Of a DNA stretch of 64,000 nucleotides, positions 17,707-27,926 are shown one piece after another (the first letter of the stretch is position 1; each line of letters starts with the position of its first letter). The translations under genes were made by a program, and so were the position numbers. The notes under the pieces were generated by a model. That model was not told where the DNA came from. It saw nothing but the letters and a program-made list of their open reading frames with translations, and did not search any database. Source of the stretch: Clostridia bacterium (GTDB lineage Bacteria; Acidobacteriota; Terriglobia; Terriglobales; Acidobacteriaceae); the NCBI GenBank assembly GCA_035561135.1, contig DATMYA010000085.1, positions 62,001 to 126,000 on the forward strand, read 5' to 3'.

Positions 17707-18144
17707 ATGTCGACCTATTTCCCCAAGGGGGAAGTTACGCACAAGTGGTATGTCGTGGACGCCGATGGCCAGACCCTCGGTCGCCTCGCCTCTCGTGTTG
17801 CATCAATCCTTGCTGGCAAGGAAAGCCCCCGCTACACACCCTTCATCGATACTGGCGATCACGTCATCGTGATTAATGCCGCAAAGGTGAAGTTGACCGG
17901 CCTGAAGGCTGAGTCCAAGGTCTACCGTCACTACACCGGTTATCCGGGTGGATTGAGGGAAGAAGAGTACGTTAATCGCATGGAGCGCAAGCCGGAATTG
18001 ATCGTTCAGCAGGCAATCCAAGGCATGCTGCCGAAGAGCAAGCTGGGCAAAGCAATGGCCAAGAAGCTCAAGGTGTACCGCGACGACAAGCACACGCATG
18101 AGGCACAGAAGCCGGAGGTTCTTTCTCTGGCGAAACGCGCATAG
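17707..18144 (+). CDS. rplM: 50S ribosomal protein L13
   Basis: 145 residues, full length. Family blocks are all present: [42 protein letters not shown] and [21 protein letters not shown]13 binds 23S rRNA domains early in large-subunit assembly. GGAGAG precedes the ATG. rpsI follows after 202 bp, the universal rplM-rpsI order. Confidence 0.97.
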   Translation: MSTYFPKGEVTHKWYVVDADGQTLGRLASRVASILAGKESPRYTPFIDTGDHVIVINAAKVKLTGLKAESKVYRHYTGYPGGLREEEYVNRMERKPELIVQQAIQGMLPKSKLGKAMAKKLKVYRDDKHTHEAQKPEVLSLAKRA

Positions 18145-18346
18145 CGCAGGCGTGCCGCGACGCACCGGTCGGATTTAATTTTCGCCGGGCGCTGGGTTCC
18201 AGTTCCAAACGGCTTCAGCTGAACTGGACGAAGGCAGCCGCAAATTGTTTTGAAGTGTGGGCGGCGCAGACTGTCGCCGAAATTCTTTATCAACTGGAAG
18301 GATTTCCGAGAGGCGCGTTCGTCGTGCCTGCCTCGAAAGATTCAAC

Positions 18347-18742
18347 ATGGCTGATCTGGTTCAATATTACGGTACTGGACGTCGCAAATCGAGCGTCGCC
18401 CGCGTGTTCCTGCGCCCCGGTAGCGGGGAGTTCAAGGTGAACGGCAAGCCTTTTGACGTGTACTTTGTGACCGCTGCCCAGCGCATCATCGCAAAGGCCG
18501 CATTGGTCCTCACCGAAACGACGGGCAACTTCGACGTGGTCGCCACCTGCAAGGGCGGCGGTATCACGGCGCAGTCCGGCGCAGTTCGCATGGGCGTTGC
18601 CCGCGCCCTGCAGGAGTTCAATCCAGAACTCCGGCCCAAGATGAAGGCCGAAGGTTTCATGATGCGCGACTCGCGCATGAAGGAACGCAAGAAGTACGGC
18701 CAGAAGGGCGCCCGTAAGCGCTTCCAGTTCTCGAAGCGTTAG
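18347..18742 (+). CDS. rpsI: 30S ribosomal protein S9
   Basis: 131 residues. [19 protein letters not shown] at the start, [20 protein letters not shown] in the middle, and the basic tail [17 protein letters not shown], whose last residues reach the P-site tRNA. The start at 18347 is set by family alignment and by GAAAGA just upstream; an in-frame ATG 90 nt earlier is in the leader. An 11-bp hairpin follows the stop. Confidence 0.96.
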   Translation: MADLVQYYGTGRRKSSVARVFLRPGSGEFKVNGKPFDVYFVTAAQRIIAKAALVLTETTGNFDVVATCKGGGITAQSGAVRMGVARALQEFNPELRPKMKAEGFMMRDSRMKERKKYGQKGARKRFQFSKR

Positions 18743-18840
18743 TCAGTTCTCGGTTGCCGGTTGCCAGTTCCCCGCGGAACTGGCAATGCGTGTGATTGGT
18801 CTTGCTGACCACTGGCAACAGCTCACTGGCAACTGGATTT
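18743..18840. repeat. GCCAGT-type inverted array after rpsI
   Basis: Perfect stem TTGCCAGTTCC (18761-18771) with GGAACTGGCAA (18776-18786), loop CCGC. Further CTGGCAA copies at about 18813 and 18830 are reverse complements of the left motifs. No T-run follows, so termination is uncertain. The same family is at 7925-7962 and 30042-30359. Confidence 0.65.
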
Positions 18841-19008
18841 CACGTTGTCGCGCCGTTTGGTTCCGGCGACGCGCGCAACGAGTTGTAACCGGGACCTAAT
18901 TTTCCCGCACCCGCTGAATTTGTTCCAACGGGGCGGGCTACGGGAATGAATCCCGAGCGCACCGGCCCGTGGCCGCCGCAGAGGATGCAAACCAACTAGG
19001 AGGTTGGC

Positions 19009-19902
19009 TTGGCTAACATAACGATGAAAGAGTTGCTCGAAGCTGGCGTTCACTTCGGGCACCAGACAAAACGTTGGAACCCCAAGATGAAGGAATTCAT
19101 CTTCGGCGAACGTAACGGGATTTACATTATCGACCTGCAGAAGACGCTGAAGATGTTCAAGGAAGCGTCCAAGTTCGTGCAGGATATGGCCACGGATGGC
19201 CGTATCGTGCTGTTCGTCGGAACCAAGCGGCAGGCACAGGATGCCATCGCCGAAGAAGCGCAGCGTTGCGGACAGTTCTACATCAACCAGCGCTGGCTTG
19301 GTGGATTGCTCACCAACTGGGTGACCGTCCAGAAGTCAGTGAAGCGACTGAAGGAACTCGACGAGATGGCCACAGATGGCCGTTACGAACTGCTGCCAAA
19401 GAAAGAAGTTATCAAGCTTGAGCGCGAGCGCAAGCACTTGCAGGCCAACCTGGCCGGCATCAAGAATCTGAACCGCCTGCCGGACGCTCTTTTCGTGATC
19501 GACTCCAACAAGGAACAGATCGCCGTGAAGGAAGCGCGCAAGCTTGGCATCCCAGTCGTTGCCGTGGTGGATACCAACTGCGACCCGAGCGAAGTCGATT
19601 ACGTGATCCCCGGCAATGATGACGCCCTGCGCGCCATCCGCCTGTTCGCGTCCAAGATTGCCGACTCCGTCGTCGAAGGCAGCCAGGCTGCCACCGACAA
19701 GCAGACGTCCGACATCGCCGCTGGCGTAGGTTACTCCGGCCCAATGGTGACAGCAGAAGAAGCGCCTGCCGACGCGGCTGCGCCGGAAGTCACTGCTGCT
19801 ACGGAAGACGTCAGCATGGAAGAGGTTCTTGGAAAGGGCGTACGCAAGGCTCCCGAGCCGGACGTCACCGACACCGACGTGCCGCAGGTGGAGACCCGAT
19901 AG
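19009..19902 (+). CDS. rpsB: 30S ribosomal protein S2
   Basis: 297 residues. [19 protein letters not shown] fixes the start, which is a TTG codon at 19009 with a perfect AGGAGG (18998-19003) 5 nt upstream. Other S2 marks: [32 protein letters not shown] and [15 protein letters not shown]. The last 60 residues are an Ala/Glu-rich tail not present in E. coli S2. S2 joins last to the small subunit and bridges S1. tsf follows, the universal rpsB-tsf order, with a hairpin between them. Confidence 0.97.
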   Translation: MANITMKELLEAGVHFGHQTKRWNPKMKEFIFGERNGIYIIDLQKTLKMFKEASKFVQDMATDGRIVLFVGTKRQAQDAIAEEAQRCGQFYINQRWLGGLLTNWVTVQKSVKRLKELDEMATDGRYELLPKKEVIKLERERKHLQANLAGIKNLNRLPDALFVIDSNKEQIAVKEARKLGIPVVAVVDTNCDPSEVDYVIPGNDDALRAIRLFASKIADSVVEGSQAATDKQTSDIAAGVGYSGPMVTAEEAPADAAAPEVTAATEDVSMEEVLGKGVRKAPEPDVTDTDVPQVETR

Positions 19903-19950
19903 CCGGTCGCCACGCGTCGCAACCTGGCGCACAGCGGGACGGAAAATTCA

Positions 19951-19985
19951 GACCCGCGCTCGTAAGCCGGGCGCGGGTCGTTTTG
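19951..19985 (+). terminator. Hairpin between rpsB and tsf
   Basis: 9-bp stem GACCCGCGC (19951-19959) with GCGCGGGTC (19971-19979), 11-nt loop, then GTTTT. It may act as a partial terminator that lowers tsf relative to rpsB. Confidence 0.6.
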
Positions 19986-20043
19986 CATACAGACAAAATC
20001 GCGCGGCACCAGCGCCGCAACTTATAAGAAAGGTTTTACAGGA

Positions 20044-20703
20044 ATGGGAACATCTACGAACATCAGCGCAGCAATGGTAAAGGAACTCCGTGACAAGTCG
20101 GGCGCTCCCATGATGGATTGCAAGAATGCGCTCACCGAAGCGAAGGGTGACATGGAGCAGGCGTTTGTGGTGCTCCGCAAGAAAGGCATGGCGACGGCCG
20201 CCAAGAAGGCGACCCGCACGACCAGCGAAGGCAGCGTCTCCAGCTACATTCACGCCGGCGGCAAGATTGGCGTGCTGCTCGAGGTGAACTGCGAGAGCGA
20301 CTTCGTGGCCCGCACCGACGACTTCAAGAATCTTACGCATGACATCGCGATGCACATCGCCGCAGTCGATCCCAAGTTCGTCCGCCGCGAAGACGTCACG
20401 CAAGAGGCATTCGAGAAGGAGAAGGAAATTTACCGTGCGCAGGCTGCCGCCACTGGCAAGCCCGCAGCCGTCGTCGAGAAAATCGTCGAGGGGAAGATGG
20501 GCAAGTTCTACGAGGAAGTGTGCCTGCTCGATCAGCCCTTCATTAAGGACCAGACCATCACGATCCAGCAACTCATTGCCACGGTCATCGGCAAGCTGGG
20601 TGAAAACATTTCGGTTCGTCGCTTCGCTCGCTTCAAGGTTGGCGAAGTAGGGGAGACCATTGCGGTCACCAAGCTCGCCGCCGCGGAAGAAGCCGCGCAG
20701 TGA
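20044..20703 (+). CDS. tsf: Elongation factor Ts
   Basis: 219 residues, the short form of EF-Ts (E. coli has 283) with one core subdomain. N-terminal UBA-like segment [22 protein letters not shown], then the EF-Tu-contact motif, and [22 protein letters not shown]-Ts is the nucleotide exchange factor of EF-Tu. CAGGA precedes the ATG. pyrH and frr, which often follow, are absent: a terminator and a repeat come next. Confidence 0.96.
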   Translation: MGTSTNISAAMVKELRDKSGAPMMDCKNALTEAKGDMEQAFVVLRKKGMATAAKKATRTTSEGSVSSYIHAGGKIGVLLEVNCESDFVARTDDFKNLTHDIAMHIAAVDPKFVRREDVTQEAFEKEKEIYRAQAAATGKPAAVVEKIVEGKMGKFYEEVCLLDQPFIKDQTITIQQLIATVIGKLGENISVRRFARFKVGEVGETIAVTKLAAAEEAAQ

Positions 20704-20745
20704 GGCTGGTTGGAACTTAAGCGCCGGTAGGCGCGCTGTTATCGA

Positions 20746-20776
20746 CGGGGCGGAGACAATCCGCCCCGTTTGTTTT
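20746..20776 (+). terminator. Rho-independent terminator after tsf
   Basis: 9-bp stem CGGGGCGGA (20746-20754) with TCCGCCCCG (20760-20768), loop GACAA, then TTTGTTTT. Confidence 0.9.
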
Positions 20777-20828
20777 GTCGACAAATCATCTCCAGGTTAG
20801 GTAGGCGCTTCAGGCCTGGAGTCATGTG

Positions 20829-20859
20829 AAGAGCAGATCCTTCGCTGCGCTCTGGATGG
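20829..20859. repeat. Dispersed repeat, type A, single arm
   Basis: AGCAGATCCTTCGCTGCGCT followed by CTGGATGG. It matches the right arm of the type-A element at 32952-33027 with a few changes. Confidence 0.6.
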
Positions 20860-20940
20860 CTGCGGTTTACCCTCAAGGCCTTAATGAGCCCATGTCGCTT
20901 CAGAGTCCGACTCAGGCGTGAGCCGCTCACTCCCAAAAGT

Positions 20941-20964
20941 AAGCCGCCGATTGCTCGGCGGCTT
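20941..20964 (-). terminator. Terminator after the Tes-like gene
   Basis: 10-bp stem AAGCCGCCGA (20941-20950) with TCGGCGGCTT (20955-20964), loop TTGC. On the minus strand it is followed by ACTTTTGG. It lies 28 bp beyond the stop of the radical SAM gene. Confidence 0.7.
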
Positions 20965-20992
20965 CATTATCAGGAGGTCTTGTTTTGGGCTG

Positions 20993-23104
<2,112 letters not shown>

Positions 23105-23429
23105 GTGCCGCGTTTCTCCTTAGCCAAATGTCGTACTGCACCCTGCAAACGATCCGCGCTCGAACAGCCGATGTAGTTCGCTGGGATGCTAAAAGTCTGT
23201 TCTGGAAATTGAAAAGCTTCGGTTCGGGCCCGACCGCCACATGCAGTCGCAAAGGTTCTGCCCAGACTTATGCTAGGGGGTCTGGAGTCCAGTCCCAATC
23301 GGGAAACCACGAACGGCACTTTTTACCGGGTTAACGGCAGGATATCACAGGGAATGGTGACCGGAGTCACGCGTTCATGGTTGGACGGCGAGATGAGAAA
23401 AGGGTTTGATGAGATTCGAAAGCAGCCGT
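23105..23429. other. Intergenic, nothing recognised
   Basis: 325 bp between the Tes-like gene and an exported protein gene, both on the minus strand. It must hold the promoter of the Tes-like gene, but no clear -10/-35 pair, hairpin or repeat was recognised. Confidence 0.5.
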
Positions 23430-24221
23430 CTACCTCGGAAGAACGCCCTGGTCTTCATTGAACTTAACCCGAAGCTTGCGAATTGGTTTCGGCTCGATCC
23501 TGCCCAGGCCTTCGCGCAACTGCGGCCAGAATTCTCGCAAGATATTCATGCCGGCCTCGCCCCCTATCGTTGTCAAAATGTCGGAGGCCGTATTGCCGAA
23601 GCTGCGATATGCGGGTGGCTTGTAGGCGTTTGCGAGCGTCGAACTCGTGACTGTGCTCAGCAGGTATGAGGTATTCAGTGTCGTCTGCCCCTTGTCGTTC
23701 TGCGTAAACAGCACGCGGCTTGCGGCGTGTGTGGCGCGCGGCATCAGGCCAGATTTAAGCGAAGGATGATAACGCGGGTCCTGGTTGAGCAATGCCGGGA
23801 AGAGATATCTGCCAAAGAATGCGTTGGACTCTTTCGTCGCCAGCGCCGCGCCATAGCTCCTGCCGAATCCAAGGACACCGGTTCCGTAAGCATGATCACC
23901 GCGAATGTGTGCTGCCCCAGCATTCACGCCAGCTGAGAAGAACGTCAGCGTCGAATACGAACTCTCGACGAAGATTCCGAATTTCTGCTCGTCGCTAAGC
24001 GCCGTATAAGAAGGCGCATCCGGAAGCGAGCTTTGACGCGATGGCCGAGTCGGCGTGGAGGCGTAGACGGTGCGCAAGACTAGGACCGAGTTGACGGCCG
24101 GCATGGCTGGAAGTGACGCGGATGGAGCATCCGGATGCTGCTCTGCTGTTGGAGCCTGCGCGTGCAGGTTTACCGCAATCGTACCCAGCGACAGGATCAG
24201 AACTGCTGCTCTGATCGTCAT
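23430..24221 (-). CDS. Conserved acidobacterial exported protein
   Basis: 263 residues from the ATG at 24221, chosen because it begins directly with a signal peptide (MTIRAAVLILSLGTIAVNLHAQA). A Pro/Ala-rich linker precedes a conserved domain with FGRYLFPALLNQDPRYHPS, ASRVLFTQNDKGQTTLNTSY and YRSFGNTASDILTTIGGEAG. Proteins with the same 'DPRY ... G-x-N/T-x-N-x-S' layout are numerous in Acidobacteria, often several per genome, but I know no function. Gly/Ala-rich helices suggest an envelope protein. The alternative start at 24266 adds 15 residues. Confidence 0.75.
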   Translation of the reverse strand: MTIRAAVLILSLGTIAVNLHAQAPTAEQHPDAPSASLPAMPAVNSVLVLRTVYASTPTRPSRQSSLPDAPSYTALSDEQKFGIFVESSYSTLTFFSAGVNAGAAHIRGDHAYGTGVLGFGRSYGAALATKESNAFFGRYLFPALLNQDPRYHPSLKSGLMPRATHAASRVLFTQNDKGQTTLNTSYLLSTVTSSTLANAYKPPAYRSFGNTASDILTTIGGEAGMNILREFWPQLREGLGRIEPKPIRKLRVKFNEDQGVLPR

Positions 24222-24404
24222 GACTCCCCCGGGGGCGAACTGCACGTTCGCACCCTCGTCTCTCATGTCGCTGCAATTGCTTTGCCGTTGTTCTGAGTGA
24301 ATGTGAGGGGAGAGAGCTATGAATGGTTTCTCAAGGGCAAGTAAATATTTCGGGTGCCCGGAGAAAAGTGGCGCATTGTGAGAATAAGGCGAGTGCTGAA
24401 ACAG

Positions 24405-24431
24405 AGAAGGCGCGGCGATGCCGCGCCTTCT
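24405..24431 (-). terminator. Hairpin after proline dehydrogenase
   Basis: 12-bp perfect stem AGAAGGCGCGGC (24405-24416) with GCCGCGCCTTCT (24420-24431), loop GAT. On the minus strand it is followed by CTGTTTC. Confidence 0.7.
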
Positions 24432-24448
24432 ACCAACCTACATAACTC

Positions 24449-25369
24449 TCATGACCGCAAAAGGTTCTTTGCAATGAAGATGACGTTCGCCGGACGTTCC
24501 GCCAGGCGGCGCATGAAGTATGGATACCATTCAGTGCCAAACGGTATATAGATGCGCACTCCCCAGCCTTCACTCGCGAGTTGCTGTTGCAGGTCGCGAC
24601 GGATGCCGTGGAGCATCTGGAACTCGAAAGCGCTCTTGGGAATGCCTTCCGCTTTCGACCATGCCTTCAACTCATTGACGATGTTCTCGTCGTGCGTAGC
24701 AATACCATGAAACACGCCGCTCTTGATGATCTGCTTCGCCACCTTGACATAATTGGCATCAACATCCCGCTTGTCCTGGATGGCAACCTCGGCAGGCTCG
24801 CGATATGCGCCTTTGCAGAGACGGATGCGGATGCCTTCCGAGCACAGCAACTTGGCATCGGCTTCGGTGCGTTTCATGTAGGCCTGCAACACGGTCCCCA
24901 CCCGTCCCTGGTAGCCGGGACGATTGTGCAGTTGACGAGTGAAGTCGATGGTCTTCTGCGTGTAAGACGAGTCCTCCATGTCGATGCGGATAAAGCTGTT
25001 GATCTGGACAGCATGATCAAGCAGTTCGCTGACGATGCCTTTTGCCAGTTGCTCGTCGACGTCGAGGCCCATGTGCGTGAGCTTCAAGCTGACGTTGGCG
25101 TCGAGCTTGCGCTTCTCGATCTCGTCCAGCAAACAGTGATATAGCTTGGCGCTGTGCAGCGCCTCTTCCCGGTTGGTTACGTTCTCGCCCAGATTATCGA
25201 CTGTGACGTGGATGCCCTGCTTGTTAACGGCCTCTGTGGCGGCGATCAAGTCTTCTACGCTCTCGCCGGCAACGAAACGGTGCGACATTCTACGGCCAAG
25301 CGAATTGTTCTCTGCGAACGAGCGCAGCGGCTTGTTGGTGGAAAGTCCAATGAATAGTGCTCTGAGCAT
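24449..25369 (-). CDS. Proline dehydrogenase
   Basis: 306 residues, the size of monofunctional PutB-type enzymes. FAD-dependent TIM barrel: VSLKLTHMGLD, RIDMEDSSYT, VLQAYMKRTEADA, RIRLCKGAYREP (contact to substrate and FAD), GIATHDEN, FEFQMLHGIRRDLQ, and the C-terminal RIYIPFGTEWYPYFMRRLAERP. It oxidises proline to pyrroline-5-carboxylate and passes electrons to quinone. The partner P5C dehydrogenase is not adjacent; the only ALDH in the window is a broken copy 7 kb away, which is not shown to be related. Confidence 0.93.
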   Translation of the reverse strand: MLRALFIGLSTNKPLRSFAENNSLGRRMSHRFVAGESVEDLIAATEAVNKQGIHVTVDNLGENVTNREEALHSAKLYHCLLDEIEKRKLDANVSLKLTHMGLDVDEQLAKGIVSELLDHAVQINSFIRIDMEDSSYTQKTIDFTRQLHNRPGYQGRVGTVLQAYMKRTEADAKLLCSEGIRIRLCKGAYREPAEVAIQDKRDVDANYVKVAKQIIKSGVFHGIATHDENIVNELKAWSKAEGIPKSAFEFQMLHGIRRDLQQQLASEGWGVRIYIPFGTEWYPYFMRRLAERPANVIFIAKNLLRS

Positions 25370-25434
25370 AGTGCTCCTTCAGACCGCGAAACCCATTCGC
25401 GCGTCTGAAAAACAAGATTTCAATAAAACAAAAT

Positions 25435-25450
25435 GGTCGCTATCGCGACC
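25435..25450. terminator. Small bidirectional-type hairpin
   Basis: GGTCGC (25435-25440)/GCGACC (25445-25450), loop TATC, followed by TTTGGTTTT on the plus strand and by ATTTTGTTTTATT on the minus strand. Confidence 0.5.
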
Positions 25451-25520
25451 TTTGGTTTTACCACATCAGGGCTGGACGGGGGTTATGACGAACGTCACAG
25501 CTTGGGGGTTAACTCACGCT

Positions 25521-25554
25521 GGCCTGTGGCGTGCCGCTGGACTCGCCACAGGCC
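25521..25554. repeat. Inverted repeat in the trxB-putB gap
   Basis: Perfect 11-bp arms GGCCTGTGGCG (25521-25531) and CGCCACAGGCC (25544-25554), 12-nt loop. No T-run on either side. It could be a regulatory stem or a decayed repeat. Confidence 0.6.
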
Positions 25555-25596
25555 GTCCAACAACTCTGGACCGATCGGGAGTGTTTGGACAAAACG

Positions 25597-25626
25597 TTCT
25601 GAGCTGCGCTGAGGCGCAGCTCAGAA
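25597..25626 (-). terminator. Terminator after trxB
   Basis: 12-bp perfect stem TTCTGAGCTGCG (25597-25608) with CGCAGCTCAGAA (25615-25626), 6-nt loop. On the minus strand it is followed by CGTTTTG. It starts 7 bp after the trxB stop. Confidence 0.8.
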
Positions 25627-25632
25627 ATGAAC

Positions 25633-26568
25633 TTACCTGCCCAACTCTTCCAGGTATTTTTCAGCTTCAATGGCCGCAGCGCAGCCCGAGCCTGCGGCCG
25701 TAATCGCTTGCCTATAACGCCGATCCTGCACGTCGCCGCAAGCGAAAACGCCGGGCACCCCGGTGAAGACGTAATCGCGACTTTTGAGATAACCGTCGTC
25801 GTCGGTGTCAAGCACACCTTTGAACATCGATGCATTCGGAATGTGTCCAATGCCGAGGAACATGGCACTGGTCGGAAAAACCCAGCTCTTGTTCGTCTTG
25901 ACGTCGCGCAGTTTGAGGGCGGTGACCTCTTTCTTTTCGACGTCGAGGACCTCATCCACTACGGTGTTCGGCAGGAATTCGATCTTCGGATGCGCCTTGG
26001 CGCGGTCGTACATGATTTTCGAGGCCCGGAAGATATCGCGACGGTGAATGATCGTGACCTTGGTCGCAAATCGCGTCAGGAACAGCGCCTCCTCCATAGC
26101 GGAATCTCCGCCACCGATGACCGTGATCTCCTTCCCGCTGAAAAAGAAGCCGTCGCAGGTGGCGCAGGAAGTAACGCCGTGGCCAATGAGAGCCTGTTCG
26201 CTAGGCAGGTTGAGCCAGCGCGCACTGGCACCGCTCGCGATGATGAGCGAACGAGTCTTAATCACTTGCTCGTGGCCTACGTACAGCGTGAACGGGTGTT
26301 GCGCGAGATGAACCTTCTGCACGTGCCCGGACGTGAACTCCGCCCCGAAACGCGCAGCCTGCTGGCGCATGTTGTCGATCAACTCCGGCCCCTGAATTCC
26401 TTCGGGGAAACCGGGGAAGTTCTCGACCAGAGTGGTGAGCGCGAGCTGTCCGCCCGGCTCGTGCCCATCGAGCACAAGCGGCTTCAGGTTAGCGCGAGCG
26501 GCATAAATCGCCGCAGTCAATCCGGCACAACCGGACCCCATGATTACTACATTGCGTATGTCTTCCAT
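25633..26568 (-). CDS. trxB: Thioredoxin-disulfide reductase
   Basis: 311 residues, typical TrxB length. FAD site GSGCAGLTAAIYAARANLKP near the start, redox pair in CATCDGFFF (CxxC), NADPH site VIGGGDSAMEEALFLTRFA, HRRD, and the C-terminal FACGDVQDRRYRQAITAAGS. It passes NADPH electrons to thioredoxin in the cytosol. No thioredoxin gene is adjacent. Confidence 0.96.
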   Translation of the reverse strand: MEDIRNVVIMGSGCAGLTAAIYAARANLKPLVLDGHEPGGQLALTTLVENFPGFPEGIQGPELIDNMRQQAARFGAEFTSGHVQKVHLAQHPFTLYVGHEQVIKTRSLIIASGASARWLNLPSEQALIGHGVTSCATCDGFFFSGKEITVIGGGDSAMEEALFLTRFATKVTIIHRRDIFRASKIMYDRAKAHPKIEFLPNTVVDEVLDVEKKEVTALKLRDVKTNKSWVFPTSAMFLGIGHIPNASMFKGVLDTDDDGYLKSRDYVFTGVPGVFACGDVQDRRYRQAITAAGSGCAAAIEAEKYLEELGR

Positions 26569-26622
26569 ATAATTGTGTCTTTATGATTCCTAGCTTCCAG
26601 GTTTCGATTCAGCGCGGAGCGC

Positions 26623-27417
26623 CTACTGTTTTTTGTCCAGTGCTTTCAACGGAGCAGCTTTCGGCTTCGTCGCTTTCCCAGGCACTACCTGAGAGTGGGC
26701 CGCGCCCGGCTTGGCCTCATGCGCTCCTACCTTCTGCAAATCAGCGGGAACGATGTCGCGTACTTTGAGCCATCCGCGATATGCGGCCAGCGTTCGACTC
26801 GCGCTCTGAAATAGCGGCTCGTAGCCCGATTGGTCAGACTCCCTGCAACGCGCCAGCGCCAGCGAGGACTTGCCGAAACGCTCCAGGCGCACGCGGTCAG
26901 CCGGCGTGTCCGTACGGACGACCACAGCGGGATCCGCGCCAATATCTACCGTATCAGAGATGGACACCAGCATCATGTCTTTAGGGTCGCGCACGCGAAA
27001 TACAAGGGTCTCGACCGCCCGATTCTCTGTCACGCTGAATGAATACTGCACGTTGGAAAAGGGAGACTTCTCCGGGAACTCTCTGCGGACGCGCACCCAG
27101 CGAGAGATCGCAGGCGGGTCTGTGCTCATCTGCGCGCCTGCGCCCGCGGCAAACAGACCGGTGTCGGTCATGCTGGAACGGCCGCGCGCCACCTCGAAAT
27201 CCACGGCAAATGACGGATTGTCCGGCAGTCGCGCCAAAGCGGCAGCTATCTCTTTACTCTCAGCATCCGTTGGGGCACAGACATTCAGGTAATTGACCCG
27301 AATTTGCGGCTGCCCGGCTTTTGTCTGCTGGGCAAACGAAACGGGAATCATTGTGGTCGCCGAAAACAAGCTGAGTGCAATCGTGAGTTGCTTGAGCACC
27401 GATGAATTGTACGGCAC
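26623..27417 (-). CDS. Secreted protein of unknown function
   Basis: 264 residues. A signal peptide (to about residue 29, IPVSFAQQ) is followed by one conserved domain with two Cys (VCAPTDAE and LARCRESD) that could form a disulfide. The C-terminus is Lys/Ala/Pro-rich and probably unstructured. Similar proteins occur in Acidobacteria. The motif DNPSFAVDFEVARGRSS is not one I can assign. Located upstream of trxB on the same strand with a 54-bp gap, so cotranscription is possible. Confidence 0.68.
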   Translation of the reverse strand: MPYNSSVLKQLTIALSLFSATTMIPVSFAQQTKAGQPQIRVNYLNVCAPTDAESKEIAAALARLPDNPSFAVDFEVARGRSSMTDTGLFAAGAGAQMSTDPPAISRWVRVRREFPEKSPFSNVQYSFSVTENRAVETLVFRVRDPKDMMLVSISDTVDIGADPAVVVRTDTPADRVRLERFGKSSLALARCRESDQSGYEPLFQSASRTLAAYRGWLKVRDIVPADLQKVGAHEAKPGAAHSQVVPGKATKPKAAPLKALDKKQ

Positions 27418-27515
27418 CTGCTACCGGATAGTGAATAGCGGAAACCGGGACCAGCGCCGCCTGTGGATAGCTGGCCAGCGACGTAGGGGTGTGGCCCCGC
27501 TGCTACAATCCCTGG

Positions 27516-27716
27516 ATGGCAAATCTTACGCTTGTATATGGGATGAGGCTGCTGCCCTCCGAGGAAGTGATCGAGATAGGTGAGGCTCCGGTACAACTAA
27601 AAGGCGGGCGCGAGGCGCACGTGACTATGCACGTGCTGGAAGGCTCGAAGAGGGAGATCGAAGCGCAACTCCGCCAGAGCATTGAAGCTTTCTTTGATCT
27701 CTATCCGGAGATCTAG
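27516..27716 (+). CDS. Small conserved protein, unknown function
   Basis: 66 residues, MANLTLVYGMRLLPSEEVIE onward, with an amphipathic C-terminal helix EIEAQLRQSIEAFFDLYPEI. No function recognised. The start at 27516 is preferred to 27489, because TACAAT at 27504-27509 lies 6 bp before the ATG, which would make the mRNA leaderless and exclude the earlier start (inference; no -35 seen). Divergent from the secreted protein gene. Confidence 0.6.
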   Translation: MANLTLVYGMRLLPSEEVIEIGEAPVQLKGGREAHVTMHVLEGSKREIEAQLRQSIEAFFDLYPEI

Positions 27717-27906
27717 TACCGTCGCCGACACGCCAGCTTTATTACAGAAGGCCTACTCCGGCGCCCGCAGGCAAAGGGTTAAGAGTCGATTAATTGTGAT
27801 GCGTGGGAACCTAACCTTTTGTTCCGCCGTACTGTCTATACAACATATCCGCACGTCGGCGAACATTGGGTGCTGGCGTATTCTGAACAGTTCGTACCTG
27901 AACAGC

Positions 27907-27912
27907 TATAAT
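27907..27912 (+). promoter_or_regulatory. -10 box for the HAMP-SpoIIE gene
   Basis: Perfect TATAAT 14 bp before the ATG at 27927; TGAACA at 27884-27889 is a fair -35 with 17-bp spacing. The transcript would have only about 8 nt of leader. Confidence 0.55.
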
Positions 27913-27926
27913 CTCCGCGTAATTCC

